Source of the DNA: Leisingera caerulea DSM 24564
GTDB lineage: Bacteria; Pseudomonadota; Alphaproteobacteria; Rhodobacterales; Rhodobacteraceae
Assembly: GCF_000473325.1 (NCBI RefSeq)
Contig: NZ_AXBI01000020.1
Location: forward strand, 496,001 to 560,000
Direction: 5' to 3'
Length of the DNA stretch: 64,000 nt
Below, piece by piece: positions 34,821-43,870 of this stretch (position 1 is its first letter; every line of letters begins with the position of its first letter). The position numbers and the translations under genes were made by a program. The notes under the pieces were generated by a model, which was not told the DNA's origin, made no database searches, and saw only the letters and a list, made by a program, of their open reading frames with translations.

Positions 34821-36095
34821 ATGAATGAAATGAGCCCCTCCAGCCAGCCGCGCACGCCCATGTCACGGAAAATGTCGCCGGGCGTCGAGAAGGCTGTCAA
34901 AGTGCAGCCGGATACCGAAGCCCGGACAATCCGCTTGCTGCCTGACGAGCCGCAGAGGATCTGCGTGCAGGATTTCCGCCAGATGCTGATGACGGCGGTG
35001 ATGTCCGGCGCCTCGGACATCACCTTTCAGTCGGACCAGCAGCCGCGGCCGGAAATTCACGGCATTCTCTACCGGGGGATGACGCGCCCGCTGTCGCCGA
35101 CGGAGCTGAACCTTGTTCTGGTCGAGGCTTACGGCGGGTCGAACGGTCCCACCGAAATCAATGCGATGAATGTCCTCGATTTCTCCTACGAGCTGAACTT
35201 GCCGGATGGGGACCGTCAGCGCTTCCGTGTGAATGCCACCGGCATTTACGGCCGCGATGGCGCGGGCGTGGAGCTGACCTTCCGGGCCCTCCCGCGGCGG
35301 ACGCCGGATCTGGAAATGGTCAAGCTGGGCGCGGATGAGGTTGCGGCACTGGCCCCCCGGGACGGTATCGTTGTGATCGCAGGGGCGACCGGGTCGGGTA
35401 AGTCGACAACCATGGCGGCGCTGACGCGGTACCATTTGGAGGAAAGCCCCCGGCCGGTGAAGATCGTCGATATCCAAGCGCCGATCGAATACACCTTCCG
35501 GGATGTCATGAGCAGCCTGGGCGGATCCTCTTCGACGATCGGGCAGTCCGAAGTCGGCCGTCACGTGCGGTCCTTTGCGGAAGGTGTGCATTCGGCGCTG
35601 CGCCGCAAGCCCCACATCATCAACGTTGGCGAGGCGCGTGACTTCGAAACCATCGCCGCATCGCTCGAGGCTTCACTGACGGGGCACCTGGTCTACACGA
35701 CCACGCATGCCGGTTCGGTTGCTGTTGCGATCCGGCGACTGCTGACGATTTTCCCCGGCAATGAGCGGGAGAGCCGCGGCTACGACCTGGTCAACGCGCT
35801 GCGCTTCCTGATGGTGCAGCATCTGGTGCCGACCCCTGATGGCAGCGGCCGGGTGCCGGTCCGGGAATACCTTCAGTTCACGGAAGCCATGCGTGAGCGC
35901 CTGCTGACGTCCCCGATGCAGGACTGGTCGACGATTGTTGATCAGGCGGTGCAGGGCGCGCTGGCTGGCCAGGACCCGGAGATGCAGCACGCGTCTTTGC
36001 AGTCAGTGTGTTCCAAGCTCTATGCGGAAGGAAAGATTACCCGCCGTGACGCGCTGCACTTGGGCGGACGGTATGCAGTAGAAGGGCATGGCTGA
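34821..36095 (+). CDS. dotB: DotB/TraJ secretion ATPase
   Basis: The 424-aa protein is a VirB11/PilT-type hexameric ATPase. Walker A GATGSGKST is at 188-196, an Asp box IVDIQAPIEY at about 215-224, Walker B HIINVGEAR at 265-273 and the His box YTTTHAG at 292-298. DotB energises substrate transfer from the cytoplasmic side with IcmB and DotL. ATG 34821 is 5 bases after dotC; other in-frame ATGs nearby (34830, 34860) cannot be excluded. It overlaps icmT by one base. Confidence 0.93.
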   Translation: MNEMSPSSQPRTPMSRKMSPGVEKAVKVQPDTEARTIRLLPDEPQRICVQDFRQMLMTAVMSGASDITFQSDQQPRPEIHGILYRGMTRPLSPTELNLVLVEAYGGSNGPTEINAMNVLDFSYELNLPDGDRQRFRVNATGIYGRDGAGVELTFRALPRRTPDLEMVKLGADEVAALAPRDGIVVIAGATGSGKSTTMAALTRYHLEESPRPVKIVDIQAPIEYTFRDVMSSLGGSSSTIGQSEVGRHVRSFAEGVHSALRRKPHIINVGEARDFETIAASLEASLTGHLVYTTTHAGSVAVAIRRLLTIFPGNERESRGYDLVNALRFLMVQHLVPTPDGSGRVPVREYLQFTEAMRERLLTSPMQDWSTIVDQAVQGALAGQDPEMQHASLQSVCSKLYAEGKITRRDALHLGGRYAVEGHG

Positions 36096-36472
36096 TGTAT
36101 TTCGGAACGCCCCTCTACTGGCGTGAGAGCCACAAGCAGCCGAGGTTTCTGCTGTTCGACAGCCGCCTGGTTGCAGTGCTCTTTCTGACCATCATGCACA
36201 TCCGGTTGTGGACGATTATCCTGTCGATCGTGACCATCCTGGTGCTGTGGTTCTTCGAGCGCAAAGGCGTCAGCGCGGATAGCATCCTGCGCTTCCTCCG
36301 GGCACGCCTCGTTGGCCGCAAGCGCAGCGCCCGCGGTCTGCATCGCGAACGCTCAGCTGTGGATTTCGGCTTTGAAACCGAAGCCCACGTCCAGCGGGCC
36401 CGGCAGATGATCGAGCATCGCAGTCAGGCAGCGGAAAAAGGAAAGTCGAAGAAGGGGAAGGGGCGGAAATGA
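36095..36472 (+). CDS. icmT: IcmT/TraK inner-membrane protein
   Basis: The 125-aa protein has the IcmT pattern: FLLFDSRLVAVLFLTIMH, then two close hydrophobic segments around LWTIILSIVTILVLWFFERK. A basic, lysine-rich tail follows, and the total is somewhat longer than Legionella IcmT (about 86 aa). IcmT is a small T4BSS inner-membrane component. The four-base overlap with the following gene shows tight coupling. Confidence 0.85.
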   Translation: MYFGTPLYWRESHKQPRFLLFDSRLVAVLFLTIMHIRLWTIILSIVTILVLWFFERKGVSADSILRFLRARLVGRKRSARGLHRERSAVDFGFETEAHVQRARQMIEHRSQAAEKGKSKKGKGRK

Positions 36473-36975
36473 ACGCGCTTGTCAAAGAACCCGCAGAAAC
36501 AGCAGCACGCATCCGAGTCTTCCGCTCTCCCGAGCCGCGCCTTACGGATGACTATCCAGGAATGCGCGAAGAGCGGGTCTTCGTCACAATTGGCCCGGGG
36601 GAAACCCGTGTGACCATTCTGGATGACGAAGGGGAGTGTGCGAAGAGCTGGACCGCGATCTTCGGCTGGAGTTTTCTGTTCGGCGTTCCGGTTAACCTGG
36701 GTGACCGCATTATCACCCTGGATGAACAGGAAACGATCACCCTGGCCCTGAGCGGCCGGACCCGGATCTACGGCCGGATGGTTGATACGGCCTCCTTTGT
36801 GAAGGAGGCGGGCCGCCAGATGAGCGCCGGACTGGACGATATCCTCTCGCAGACCGTCGGGTCCGGAGCCCGCTTCTCAGCCATCGTCCTGGCAGCCCCG
36901 CAGTGGCTTCACGAACTTCTGTCCGGATCCATCGGGATCCGGCCGCATATCCTTCACGAGATCAGCGACGCCTGA
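36469..36975 (+). CDS. Hypothetical protein in tra operon, 168 aa
   Basis: This soluble 168-aa protein starts at an ATG overlapping icmT's stop with GGGGCGGAA upstream. It reads as beta-rich in the first half and helical at the end; I see no known domain. Its place corresponds to traL in IncI elements, but homology cannot be asserted. Confidence 0.6.
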   Translation: MNALVKEPAETAARIRVFRSPEPRLTDDYPGMREERVFVTIGPGETRVTILDDEGECAKSWTAIFGWSFLFGVPVNLGDRIITLDEQETITLALSGRTRIYGRMVDTASFVKEAGRQMSAGLDDILSQTVGSGARFSAIVLAAPQWLHELLSGSIGIRPHILHEISDA

Positions 36976-36996
36976 TTGTAAATTCTGGAGAACATC

Positions 36997-37320
36997 ATGA
37001 AACGGATCATCGCAACCGCTTTGGGTTTTGCCGCGGCCGGGCTGATCAGCGCAACACCCGCAGCTGCAGGCTTCTACCTCGAGGGCCTGCAGCCCTACGC
37101 GGGGGATTACTGCGCAGATGCGGACACCACGCTCAGCGACCCGCTGGTCGAGCCCCATATCGACTGGGAAAACGCGTCACCTAGCGCCGAGACCCTGGAG
37201 GGTCACCCGCCCTATACGGCCCGGGGCTGCAAGACCGGCAAGTACGGCAAGGCCGGGCCCGGCCGCGTACACCCGGCAGTCAAGATCCACTCCAAGACAT
37301 ACCGTGTGCCACAAAAATGA
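36997..37320 (+). CDS. Small secreted protein, 107 aa
   Basis: Signal peptide KRIIATALGFAAAGLISATP followed by a short, two-cysteine mature domain (YCADADTT, then ARGCKTGKYG). It is probably periplasmic. The ATG of the next gene overlaps its stop, so it belongs to the same operon. No family recognised. Confidence 0.55.
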   Translation: MKRIIATALGFAAAGLISATPAAAGFYLEGLQPYAGDYCADADTTLSDPLVEPHIDWENASPSAETLEGHPPYTARGCKTGKYGKAGPGRVHPAVKIHSKTYRVPQK

Positions 37321-37670
37321 CTTCCGGTTTCGAAAAGACTGTCGAAATGCTCAGCGGGGAGGACGGCCCATCCATTGTGGTGCGGCCTCTGTTCCCCTTC
37401 ACAGCTGAAGGGTACCGCATCAAAACCCCGGCCGCGGTTGAGATCTATGGCGAGGGCAAGATGATCTCGCTGGATCTTCCCGCAGAGGTGCAGGAGGACT
37501 TCTTGTGTGCGGATCAGATCGAGCTTTGCGAGTTCCCGATCGAAGGCACAACCCCGGTTCGGGAGCTCATTCTGATCCGCGAAAGCAATCCTGAGATTGA
37601 GATTTTCGCAAACTCGCCGGAAGATACGGGCAACCCCAAACCGCTCAAGGAACTCCTCAATGGCGAATGA
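37317..37670 (+). CDS. Hypothetical protein, 117 aa
   Basis: A small acidic protein whose start overlaps the previous stop by four bases and whose end overlaps the exonuclease start by 11 bases. No family recognised. Within its C-terminal coding region lies GATTTTCGCAAACT (37601-37614), 46 bases before the exonuclease start. Confidence 0.55.
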   Translation: MTSGFEKTVEMLSGEDGPSIVVRPLFPFTAEGYRIKTPAAVEIYGEGKMISLDLPAEVQEDFLCADQIELCEFPIEGTTPVRELILIRESNPEIEIFANSPEDTGNPKPLKELLNGE

Positions 37671-38727
37671 AGACCGCAATCAGAAAATCGTCACCCTTCT
37701 GAAAACTCTGATGTCGACCTCGGACGGCCTCAGCCTCATTCGCGACACCCTGCGTTCCGGCGGGATCAGCACGCTCCAGCAGGTCGAAGCAATGACCTTC
37801 CCGGAGGTCACTGATCCAGTGCGCCTGGCCAATGCCGAAGAGGGAGTCCTGATGGATACGGAAACCACAGGGGTCGACACCTCGAAGGACAAGGTCATCC
37901 AGCTGGCTATGCGGAAGGTGAAATACGACAGCCAGGGCATTCTGAGCGTTGGCGAGGTCTTTGACCGGTTCCGCGATCCTGGGATGCCGATCCCGGCCGA
38001 GGTGACCCGGATCACCCGGATCACGGATGAGGATGTGAAGGGGCACACGATTGACGACGGCGAAGTCCGGGCCTTCCTCGGGAGTGCGAAAAAGGTAATC
38101 TGCCATAACGCAGGGTTCGACCGGAAGATGGTGGAGCGCAACTTCCCGGACGCCGGCTTCGACAAGATCGACTTCGATTGCACCTTTGCGCAGGTCGATT
38201 GGCTGTCCCGCGGCTGCAACGGCCGCTCGCTTGAGCAGATCGCGCTGCAGGCCGGTTATGTCTACGGATCACACAACGCGCTGAACGATATCAACGTGAT
38301 GCCCTATATCCTGAACCAGGACCATCCTGAGCTGGGCACGCCGTGGTCAGAGTTGCATGCGAACAGCAATGCGTCTTCCATCCTGCTGATTGCGGAAAAC
38401 AGCACGTTTGCTGTGAAGGATCACCTCAAGGAAAACGGATACCGCTGGTCGCCTGATGGCCAGGATGCCGCGGGATACGAGAAGTCCTGGTACAAGATCC
38501 TCCCGGATGATCCGGAGGTCCTGGCGGAAGAGGCTGACTTCCTGAGGGAAAAGATCTACCAGCGCGACGCGTCCCTGCCGGCCTTCCGGATTTCCGGAAT
38601 GGAGCGCTACTCGGCGCGGCGCCCGGTGACCAAGGAGGTGTTCCGCACCGCCGAGGTGCGCACCGCGATCGATGTGGTCGCTCAAAAGAGCGTCACGCAG
38701 GAGCCGCAGGGCGCCTTTGGGTTCTGA
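37660..38727 (+). CDS. DnaQ-like DEDDh 3'-5' exonuclease
   Basis: This 355-aa protein has the DEDDh fold: LMDTETTG with Asp66 and Glu68, HNAGFD with Asp154, and HNALND with His205 and Asp210. Such enzymes degrade single-stranded ends or proofread; the roughly 145-residue C-terminal domain is unlike known families. It is the last gene of the tra unit and ends with an intrinsic terminator. The TTTTCGCA word inside the preceding gene may give it its own promoter. Confidence 0.88.
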   Translation: MANEDRNQKIVTLLKTLMSTSDGLSLIRDTLRSGGISTLQQVEAMTFPEVTDPVRLANAEEGVLMDTETTGVDTSKDKVIQLAMRKVKYDSQGILSVGEVFDRFRDPGMPIPAEVTRITRITDEDVKGHTIDDGEVRAFLGSAKKVICHNAGFDRKMVERNFPDAGFDKIDFDCTFAQVDWLSRGCNGRSLEQIALQAGYVYGSHNALNDINVMPYILNQDHPELGTPWSELHANSNASSILLIAENSTFAVKDHLKENGYRWSPDGQDAAGYEKSWYKILPDDPEVLAEEADFLREKIYQRDASLPAFRISGMERYSARRPVTKEVFRTAEVRTAIDVVAQKSVTQEPQGAFGF

Positions 38728-38754
38728 TTGGGGTTCGGTCCCGCACAATGAAGC

Positions 38755-38779
38755 AGGCCCGCCGATGGCGGGCCTTTTT
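38755..38779 (+). terminator. Intrinsic terminator
   Basis: AGGCCCGCC-GAT-GGCGGGCCT then TTTTC, 28 bases after the exonuclease stop. Confidence 0.9.
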
Positions 38780-38797
38780 CGTATGCAGCTTGCGGGG

Positions 38798-39754
38798 TTA
38801 GCGCAGGAGGGTAAGCTCCTGGACCAGGTGCTCGAGTTCACCGCCGAGCTTTGCTGAAACGGTCAGCCCGTTGGGCAGCTTCAAGGTCCTGGATACCGTA
38901 TTCTCGAGCTTGAGGCTTGCATCGACCATCTTCTGGTGGAACCCGCCTGAGCCCTTTTCCTTGCTGTACCAAAGGCATGCAAGTTCATGCTCATCAATGA
39001 CCTCGGCGTTCTTGATCTGCTGCAGGACCGGCTTAACGAAGAGTTCGGGATGCGTGTCGAACCCCAGCTTTTCGAGGTAGATCAGCACCGCGGCGAAACC
39101 GGGCAGGCTGACGGCGCGCGAGAAGCTTGCGACCTGGGTCTCATCCGGCCCCGGCTTGTGGAAATGGCTGACGGAAGTCACCTTGGCCATTGCGAGGAGA
39201 TTGTCTACGCCCATCCCGAACACCATGCTGCCAAGATCCATGCTCAGCTTGTCCAGCCAGGTCTCGAATTCCTGGGTGCTGATCAGGCGCCGTTCGGACA
39301 GGATCTTCGCCCTGGCCTTCGCCTTCGCGGTTACGGGGCGAGGCTTGAGATTGTTCAGACCCTTCCAGATTTCCTGAAGTGCCCGCTGTTCGACATGGTC
39401 GCCGGATACGGCCTGCGGGGCAGCCGGTACAGGCGCAGGGGACGGTGCGGGCGCAGGGGCCGGCTGAGCATTCTGGGCCATCGAGGAGAGTAAGTGGCTC
39501 ATGCGGCCCCAGCTCTGCTCGCCATGGATCTTGGCGATAATCTCCAGGCTCTGGCTGTGGGATACGATGTAGGACGGTGCAAGTGCGGTGCGCAGGCGCT
39601 TCGCCTGGGCTTTGGCAACGTCGGAGGAGGCCGGGAAACCGGCATTCAGTGCATTCATGATTCTACCATTGAGGGTCGTATCGTATCTGGGGTTCGGTCC
39701 ATTACCGCCACGAAGACCCTTGGATAGAAGGATATCATGAACGTTAGGATGCAC
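38798..39754 (-). CDS. Hypothetical protein with glyoxalase-related-type N-terminal domain
   Basis: The 318-aa frame can start at GTG 39754 or at ATG 39658 (286 aa). The latter lies just before a motif like the glyoxalase-related (PF20066-type) domain: AKAQAKRLRTALAPSYIVSH then SQSLEIIAKIHGEQSWGRM. A Pro/Ala-rich linker and a helical C-terminal region follow. It may bind other proteins or DNA; the catalytic glyoxalase residues are not claimed. It is convergent with the exonuclease gene. Start choice is uncertain. Confidence 0.6.
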   Translation of the reverse strand: MHPNVHDILLSKGLRGGNGPNPRYDTTLNGRIMNALNAGFPASSDVAKAQAKRLRTALAPSYIVSHSQSLEIIAKIHGEQSWGRMSHLLSSMAQNAQPAPAPAPSPAPVPAAPQAVSGDHVEQRALQEIWKGLNNLKPRPVTAKAKARAKILSERRLISTQEFETWLDKLSMDLGSMVFGMGVDNLLAMAKVTSVSHFHKPGPDETQVASFSRAVSLPGFAAVLIYLEKLGFDTHPELFVKPVLQQIKNAEVIDEHELACLWYSKEKGSGGFHQKMVDASLKLENTVSRTLKLPNGLTVSAKLGGELEHLVQELTLLR

Positions 39755-39883
39755 ATGTTCTTCTTGGGAAAATCCCGGACCGGAACGGCCATGTGCAGCA
39801 CAATGACCTCATAACCCGGATTATTCTAAGATGCAACCTGAAAGGTAGGAACGGGTCATGCGGCCTCAGGGGCCGCATACCGG

Positions 39884-40417
39884 TCAGGCCGCTGCAGGCG
39901 GACAGGGCGCGCGCATCGGACCGTCGTCCATAGCGATGTCACGGCCGGGCCCCTTGAGGAAGAACCAGCGCGCCATGAGCGCGGCCTCTGCCATACCGTG
40001 GTTCTTCTTGACCCGCAGAATTTTTTCGTGCTCTGGCCAGAGCTCGCGCGCGTAGGCCCGGGAGGCCTCCTTCACCTTGTCATCAGAAAGACCGCCGAGG
40101 CGGGATGCAGATTTCCATTCCGGAGGGGTGACCATGATGAGCGGCTTGTGATGGGCAGACACGGTTCCGAGGATCGAGCCCACGCACAGTCCGAAGGTGA
40201 ACATCGAACTCACCCCTTGGTTGGTTCTGGCGCCAACCTCCTCCACGATCACCTGGTCGCTGTCCGCGATCACCTCGGCAATATGCATGGGGCAGGGGCG
40301 AAGGAGGCGGCCGGATCCCAGCGTCGTAACCGTGCCGATTTCAACGGTCCAGGGCGTAGCGGTATCAAACCGCGCCCAGCTTGCCTCACGGCCGGGGTCG
40401 AAGGTGGTAATCCGCAT
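39884..40417 (-). CDS. RuvC-like Holliday junction endonuclease
   Basis: The 177-aa product has a RuvC-like RNase H fold: first catalytic Asp7 in FDPG, Glu59/60 in VIVEEVG, TPPEWKS, and a C-terminal HGMAEAALMA in which His140 and Glu144 replace the usual His/Asp pattern. It resolves branched DNA. Phage and plasmid RuvC-like enzymes of this size are common. The upstream region carries two TTTCGCA words 13 bases apart and ATATCCACA. Confidence 0.8.
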   Translation of the reverse strand: MRITTFDPGREASWARFDTATPWTVEIGTVTTLGSGRLLRPCPMHIAEVIADSDQVIVEEVGARTNQGVSSMFTFGLCVGSILGTVSAHHKPLIMVTPPEWKSASRLGGLSDDKVKEASRAYARELWPEHEKILRVKKNHGMAEAALMARWFFLKGPGRDIAMDDGPMRAPCPPAAA

Positions 40418-40514
40418 CAGCGCACCGCCTGTGAGGCTGATGGATTGATATTTGCAATATGAAGGGGCACCGTAAGGCTCCAGGTTGTCAGTTTTGTCTC
40501 CTGCTAACCTATCC

Positions 40515-40556
40515 TGCGAAATGGAAATGCGAAAAAGTTACCTGTTGATATCCACA
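40515..40556 (-). promoter_or_regulatory. Regulatory region of RuvC-like gene
   Basis: On the minus strand ATTTCGCA (40515-40522) and TTTTTCGCA (40528-40536) are tandem, 13 bases apart, downstream of a TGTGGATAT box (40548-40556). Confidence 0.5.
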
Positions 40557-40577
40557 TGAATGCAATGCGTCAGACAC

Positions 40578-40606
40578 GAAAAAGGCCCGCCGGAACGGCG
40601 GGCCTT
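40578..40606 (-). terminator. Intrinsic terminator (minus strand)
   Basis: GGCCCGCCG/CGGCGGGCC arms around AAC; on the minus strand TTTTT follows. It lies 33 bases after the 40639 gene. Confidence 0.85.
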
Positions 40607-40638
40607 GCTCAGAGAACCATGATGGTCAGGCGCTCAGC

Positions 40639-41052
40639 TCAGGTATGAGCGTTCATTTCACGTATGAGCGACCAGCACATCGGAGTGTAGGGTATGGCCA
40701 GGATCACAACCGCGACCAGAGCCGCGATATGGCCGACATGACCGCCACCCGCGAGAACCGCCATCGCCACCAGCGCGGCCGGCACGAGAGACGCCAGGAG
40801 CGTCAGGCCGTGAGCCGCATACAGGGCGCCGGTCAGGAAGATCATCAGACCGGAGCTGCGATCGCTGAGGCTTGCGAACATCTTGACGTGGGCAACCACC
40901 GCAAGAGCGGCAGTGACAGCGGTCGCAAAGCCCCAGGTGAGCGGGGTCAGGCCGATGTTGAGGAAGTCGCCCCCATCTGCCGTCGACGATATGAAGCCGA
41001 CAGCCGTGGCCGATATGAAGGCGATATACAGGAGGCTGTAGATGAAGGTCAT
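40639..41052 (-). CDS. Four-helix membrane protein, 137 aa
   Basis: ATG 41052 has GGAGAA at 7 bases; the frame's upstream in-frame start lacks a site. The protein has about four hydrophobic stretches (FIYSLLYIAFISATAVGFI, TWGFATAVTAALAVVAH, LMIFLTGALYAAHGLTLLA and HIAALVAVVILAIPYTP). A role is unknown. Its own promoter (41079-41107) is the best in the window, with the repeated TTTTTCGCA word in the spacer. Confidence 0.65.
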   Translation of the reverse strand: MTFIYSLLYIAFISATAVGFISSTADGGDFLNIGLTPLTWGFATAVTAALAVVAHVKMFASLSDRSSGLMIFLTGALYAAHGLTLLASLVPAALVAMAVLAGGGHVGHIAALVAVVILAIPYTPMCWSLIREMNAHT

Positions 41053-41078
41053 TGTGGTTCTCCGTTGCTGATGCACTA

Positions 41079-41107
41079 AATGTAGGTTGCGAAAAACTTT
41101 ATGTCAA
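41079..41107 (-). promoter_or_regulatory. Strong predicted promoter with TTTTTCGCA in the spacer
   Basis: Minus strand: TTGACA (41102-41107), 17-base spacer TAAAGTTTTTCGCAACC, TACATT (41079-41084), 27 bases before ATG 41052. A second motif copy is at 41121-41131. Confidence 0.7.
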
Positions 41108-41130
41108 CGAGGCTCTGATAATTTTTCGCA

Positions 41131-41150
41131 TCCCCCCAAATTTGAGGGGA
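41131..41150. promoter_or_regulatory. Near-perfect 20-base palindrome upstream of the membrane-protein gene
   Basis: TCCCCCCAAATTTGAGGGGA abuts a TTTTTCGCAT copy (41121-41131) and resembles the sites at 23948 and 25855. Likely operator. Confidence 0.6.
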
Positions 41151-41200
41151 GGGCGGAACTTGTGAGTTGGCCTGCTGGACCTCCATTATTCCTGGTACAC

Positions 41201-41230
41201 AAAGAAGAAGGGCGCCCGCAGGCGCCCCTC
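41201..41230 (-). terminator. Intrinsic terminator (minus strand) of dotA
   Basis: GGGCGCC/GGCGCCC arms; minus-strand tail TTCTTCTTT. Confidence 0.75.
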
Positions 41231-41239
41231 TTTATCGTC

Positions 41240-43714
41240 TTAGCCAGAGTCCCCAGGACGGCCTGGGCCCCTGATGGACGTCTTGAAGCTGTCGTAGAAC
41301 CCGCGCACGAAGCCCGGTTTGGCATAGCCGCCAGATGCATCCCGCTCGCCGGTCCCCTTGGCAGAGAAGCCGTATTTGGCGCCAAGGCGGTGCGCTGCGT
41401 TTGCAGGGGTTGCACCTGCCTTATACATGGCACCAGCCGCGCCTGCCGCAGCCATCCGGACCTGCTTCTCCTCACCGCTGGTGATATTTGCATCCGCACC
41501 CATCCAGCGCAGCACGCGTCCGGGGAATTCGGAAACCAGCGAGAAGCTGCGTTCCAGCAGGGTCATGTAGAGGACCGTGATCAGGACGCCGAAGCAGAGG
41601 ATTGCGCCGAACTCGACGAACGGCCCGCTGCCCATGATCCCGGAGATGGCCTGGTTGATGCCGAGATCGATCAGAGCCGAGGTGATCCGGAAGATCGACA
41701 TGCCGATCAGGAAGCCAAAGACCATCAGGACCGGGGTCATCAGGAGGGAGAGAAGCATCAGCCATCCCATCCGTCCGGCTTCGCCGGAAACACCTTCCCC
41801 GTCCATTCTCATGTGGCCCAGGGCCCAGAGGTTGACGGCAATCACAGCCTCGATGATCAGGAGGAAGTAACCGCTCACCGCCAGAACCCAGAAGAAGAAG
41901 GGCATGATGGGGAGAATGAACGACAGGGTCGCACCCGCGGCCAGCAGGATCCCGATGAAGGGTGTCATCACCGTTGCCACCGAACCGCCGGTGAACAGAC
42001 CGCCGATGAAAGCCACACCGATCAGAACCGCAGACAGGTTGATCAGCGCATTGCCAAGCTTCGTCAGGCCGATCATCGGATCCGCAGCCCATTGGCCAGG
42101 CGAAGTCATTTCAAGAATGGTTTCCATCACCCAGGTGCGCCAATACGAGTAGCCGGGGATCTTGGAAAGGAAGTTTCCGCCATCGACATTCTTGTTCAAT
42201 TCGCCCAGATGATCTGTCGACATCGGGAAGCCCAGGGCAGCAAGGCCCGCGGTGGAGTTGGAGTAGGATTCCATCATCCGCGCCATCCACAGGGAGGCTT
42301 CTTCCTCGGTGGCAAAACCCGCCGCATATGCGCGGTCGGTCTCATCGATGAACCACCCGGTCTCGCCGCCGGAAGCGATGTACAGATCCCGCGCGCCGTC
42401 ACCGACGATACGGATGTAATTGCCCTCGCTTGCCGTGGCTTTTGCATAGGTGAGCGATGCCAGCTCATTGTTGAGCTGGGCCAGCATCATGTACCAGGAG
42501 CCGGCGCCGATCCAGCCTTCGCCGTAGCATTTGACACTGTCGTTATCGACGGATGGATTGGAGATGTCTGCCGGAGCGTTCTCCGAGCAGGTACCTTTGA
42601 TCCGGTTGAGGAGCGCATCCCGGGACGCCTGGCCCTGGCGGTCGGTGCCGACGGCCAATGTGGTCAGAGCATCGATCTCGTTTTCCAGATTGGCATTGGC
42701 ACGCTGCCAGGCCGAAATGATCCCGCTGGAGATGTCCGGGATGGGCGCGCCATTGTCCATTGCCGCGGGAAGGATGTTGTTGGCAATGTTCGCCAGATCA
42801 GTCTCCAACATTTGCATGGAGCCCTGGTGAGCGGCAATGAACCGCGACTGAATGCCAGCACGCGCACTTTCCGGAATGCCGTTGATTGAGGCGCCGTCCG
42901 AAATGCTGGTGATGTAGCGGGGCAGTTCGGGCGTCGACGATGAGCCGCAAAGACCCATGTGGGAAAGCGAGCCATCAGCCGCCTGCACCGCAGACATTCT
43001 GGTCGTGCGGGTGCCGTCCGGGCTTGGGATGACGCGGGTGGTAATGCCCACACCGGCGGCGCCGCCCGTTGCGGTGGCAAACTGCTGATTGACGATCGCC
43101 TGGCAGGCCGCGTTGTTGAACAGGGTTGCTACGATCTTCGGATCGATCTGCGGCGGATCCGCGGTGATCGGGGCTTCCCCGCTGATCACCAGTTCTGCCG
43201 AAGCGCCCCAGATGGCGGAAGCAATATTGGTGGATCCGCGGACGATATAGGCGACACCGTTCTGAGCCAGGTTATAGCCGTTCAAGGTCGGGACCATGAG
43301 GCCGACGGCAAAGATTACGCGAAGGGGCGCCCAGAGCGAGGACCACCTCTGGCCAAGTACCGAACCCTCGTGGGCTGACTGCATGATCCCGATCGTGACA
43401 TTCCAGAAGAACAGAATGCCGCCGACAACCAGCATGATGATGTTGAAGTATCCGATGATCTCGGAGAACACCGTCTTGGTCGTCGAGCCGTTTGCCGCGG
43501 GGAACAGCGGGCCGAAGAGCTGGTTCAGAAAGATCGAGGTATAGGCATCGCCGTGCTGGGTGCCAAACAGCGCGGCCGTCTCCAGAACGCTGGGCGTATC
43601 AGCCGCCGCGGCGCCCTGTGCCAGCACCAGCATGATAAGGCTCGAAAGCCCCAGCATGCCTAGCACATGTTTCCATCCCGGCATGAGGGCGGGACTCCCC
43701 TTGGTTGGTATCAT
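41240..43714 (-). CDS. dotA: DotA/TraY integral membrane protein
   Basis: The protein (about 824 aa from ATG 43714; ATG 43729 is also possible) has a signal-like N-terminal segment and several membrane helices near the N-terminus (about 80-110). A large periplasmic domain (about 140-510) follows, then a cluster of helices at 520-730. This is the DotA/TraY layout, with conserved RWSSLWAPLRV and NLWALGHMRM stretches. DotA is an essential inner-membrane component of type IVB transfer. It is the last of the minus-strand pil/dot region before a terminator. Confidence 0.85.
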   Translation of the reverse strand: MIPTKGSPALMPGWKHVLGMLGLSSLIMLVLAQGAAAADTPSVLETAALFGTQHGDAYTSIFLNQLFGPLFPAANGSTTKTVFSEIIGYFNIIMLVVGGILFFWNVTIGIMQSAHEGSVLGQRWSSLWAPLRVIFAVGLMVPTLNGYNLAQNGVAYIVRGSTNIASAIWGASAELVISGEAPITADPPQIDPKIVATLFNNAACQAIVNQQFATATGGAAGVGITTRVIPSPDGTRTTRMSAVQAADGSLSHMGLCGSSSTPELPRYITSISDGASINGIPESARAGIQSRFIAAHQGSMQMLETDLANIANNILPAAMDNGAPIPDISSGIISAWQRANANLENEIDALTTLAVGTDRQGQASRDALLNRIKGTCSENAPADISNPSVDNDSVKCYGEGWIGAGSWYMMLAQLNNELASLTYAKATASEGNYIRIVGDGARDLYIASGGETGWFIDETDRAYAAGFATEEEASLWMARMMESYSNSTAGLAALGFPMSTDHLGELNKNVDGGNFLSKIPGYSYWRTWVMETILEMTSPGQWAADPMIGLTKLGNALINLSAVLIGVAFIGGLFTGGSVATVMTPFIGILLAAGATLSFILPIMPFFFWVLAVSGYFLLIIEAVIAVNLWALGHMRMDGEGVSGEAGRMGWLMLLSLLMTPVLMVFGFLIGMSIFRITSALIDLGINQAISGIMGSGPFVEFGAILCFGVLITVLYMTLLERSFSLVSEFPGRVLRWMGADANITSGEEKQVRMAAAGAAGAMYKAGATPANAAHRLGAKYGFSAKGTGERDASGGYAKPGFVRGFYDSFKTSIRGPGRPGDSG

Positions 43715-43777
43715 GGTATTGGACCTCATCTTCCGGACGTTTCGCGCCGATAATTCCGGATTCTCCGGATGGACATC

Positions 43778-43861
43778 TGCGAAAATTGTAATTGCGAGGC
43801 GGGAAAGAACCGATAGCTATGTCCCGCTCCCAGTCGGGCGGGGCAGTAATTTTGTGGACAA
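43778..43861 (-). promoter_or_regulatory. Regulatory region of dotA
   Basis: Reading minus: TTGTCCACA (43853-43861), TTACAA and ATTTTCGCA (43778-43786), 64 bases before ATG 43714. Confidence 0.45.
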
Positions 43862-43870
43862 GGCCCCCCG

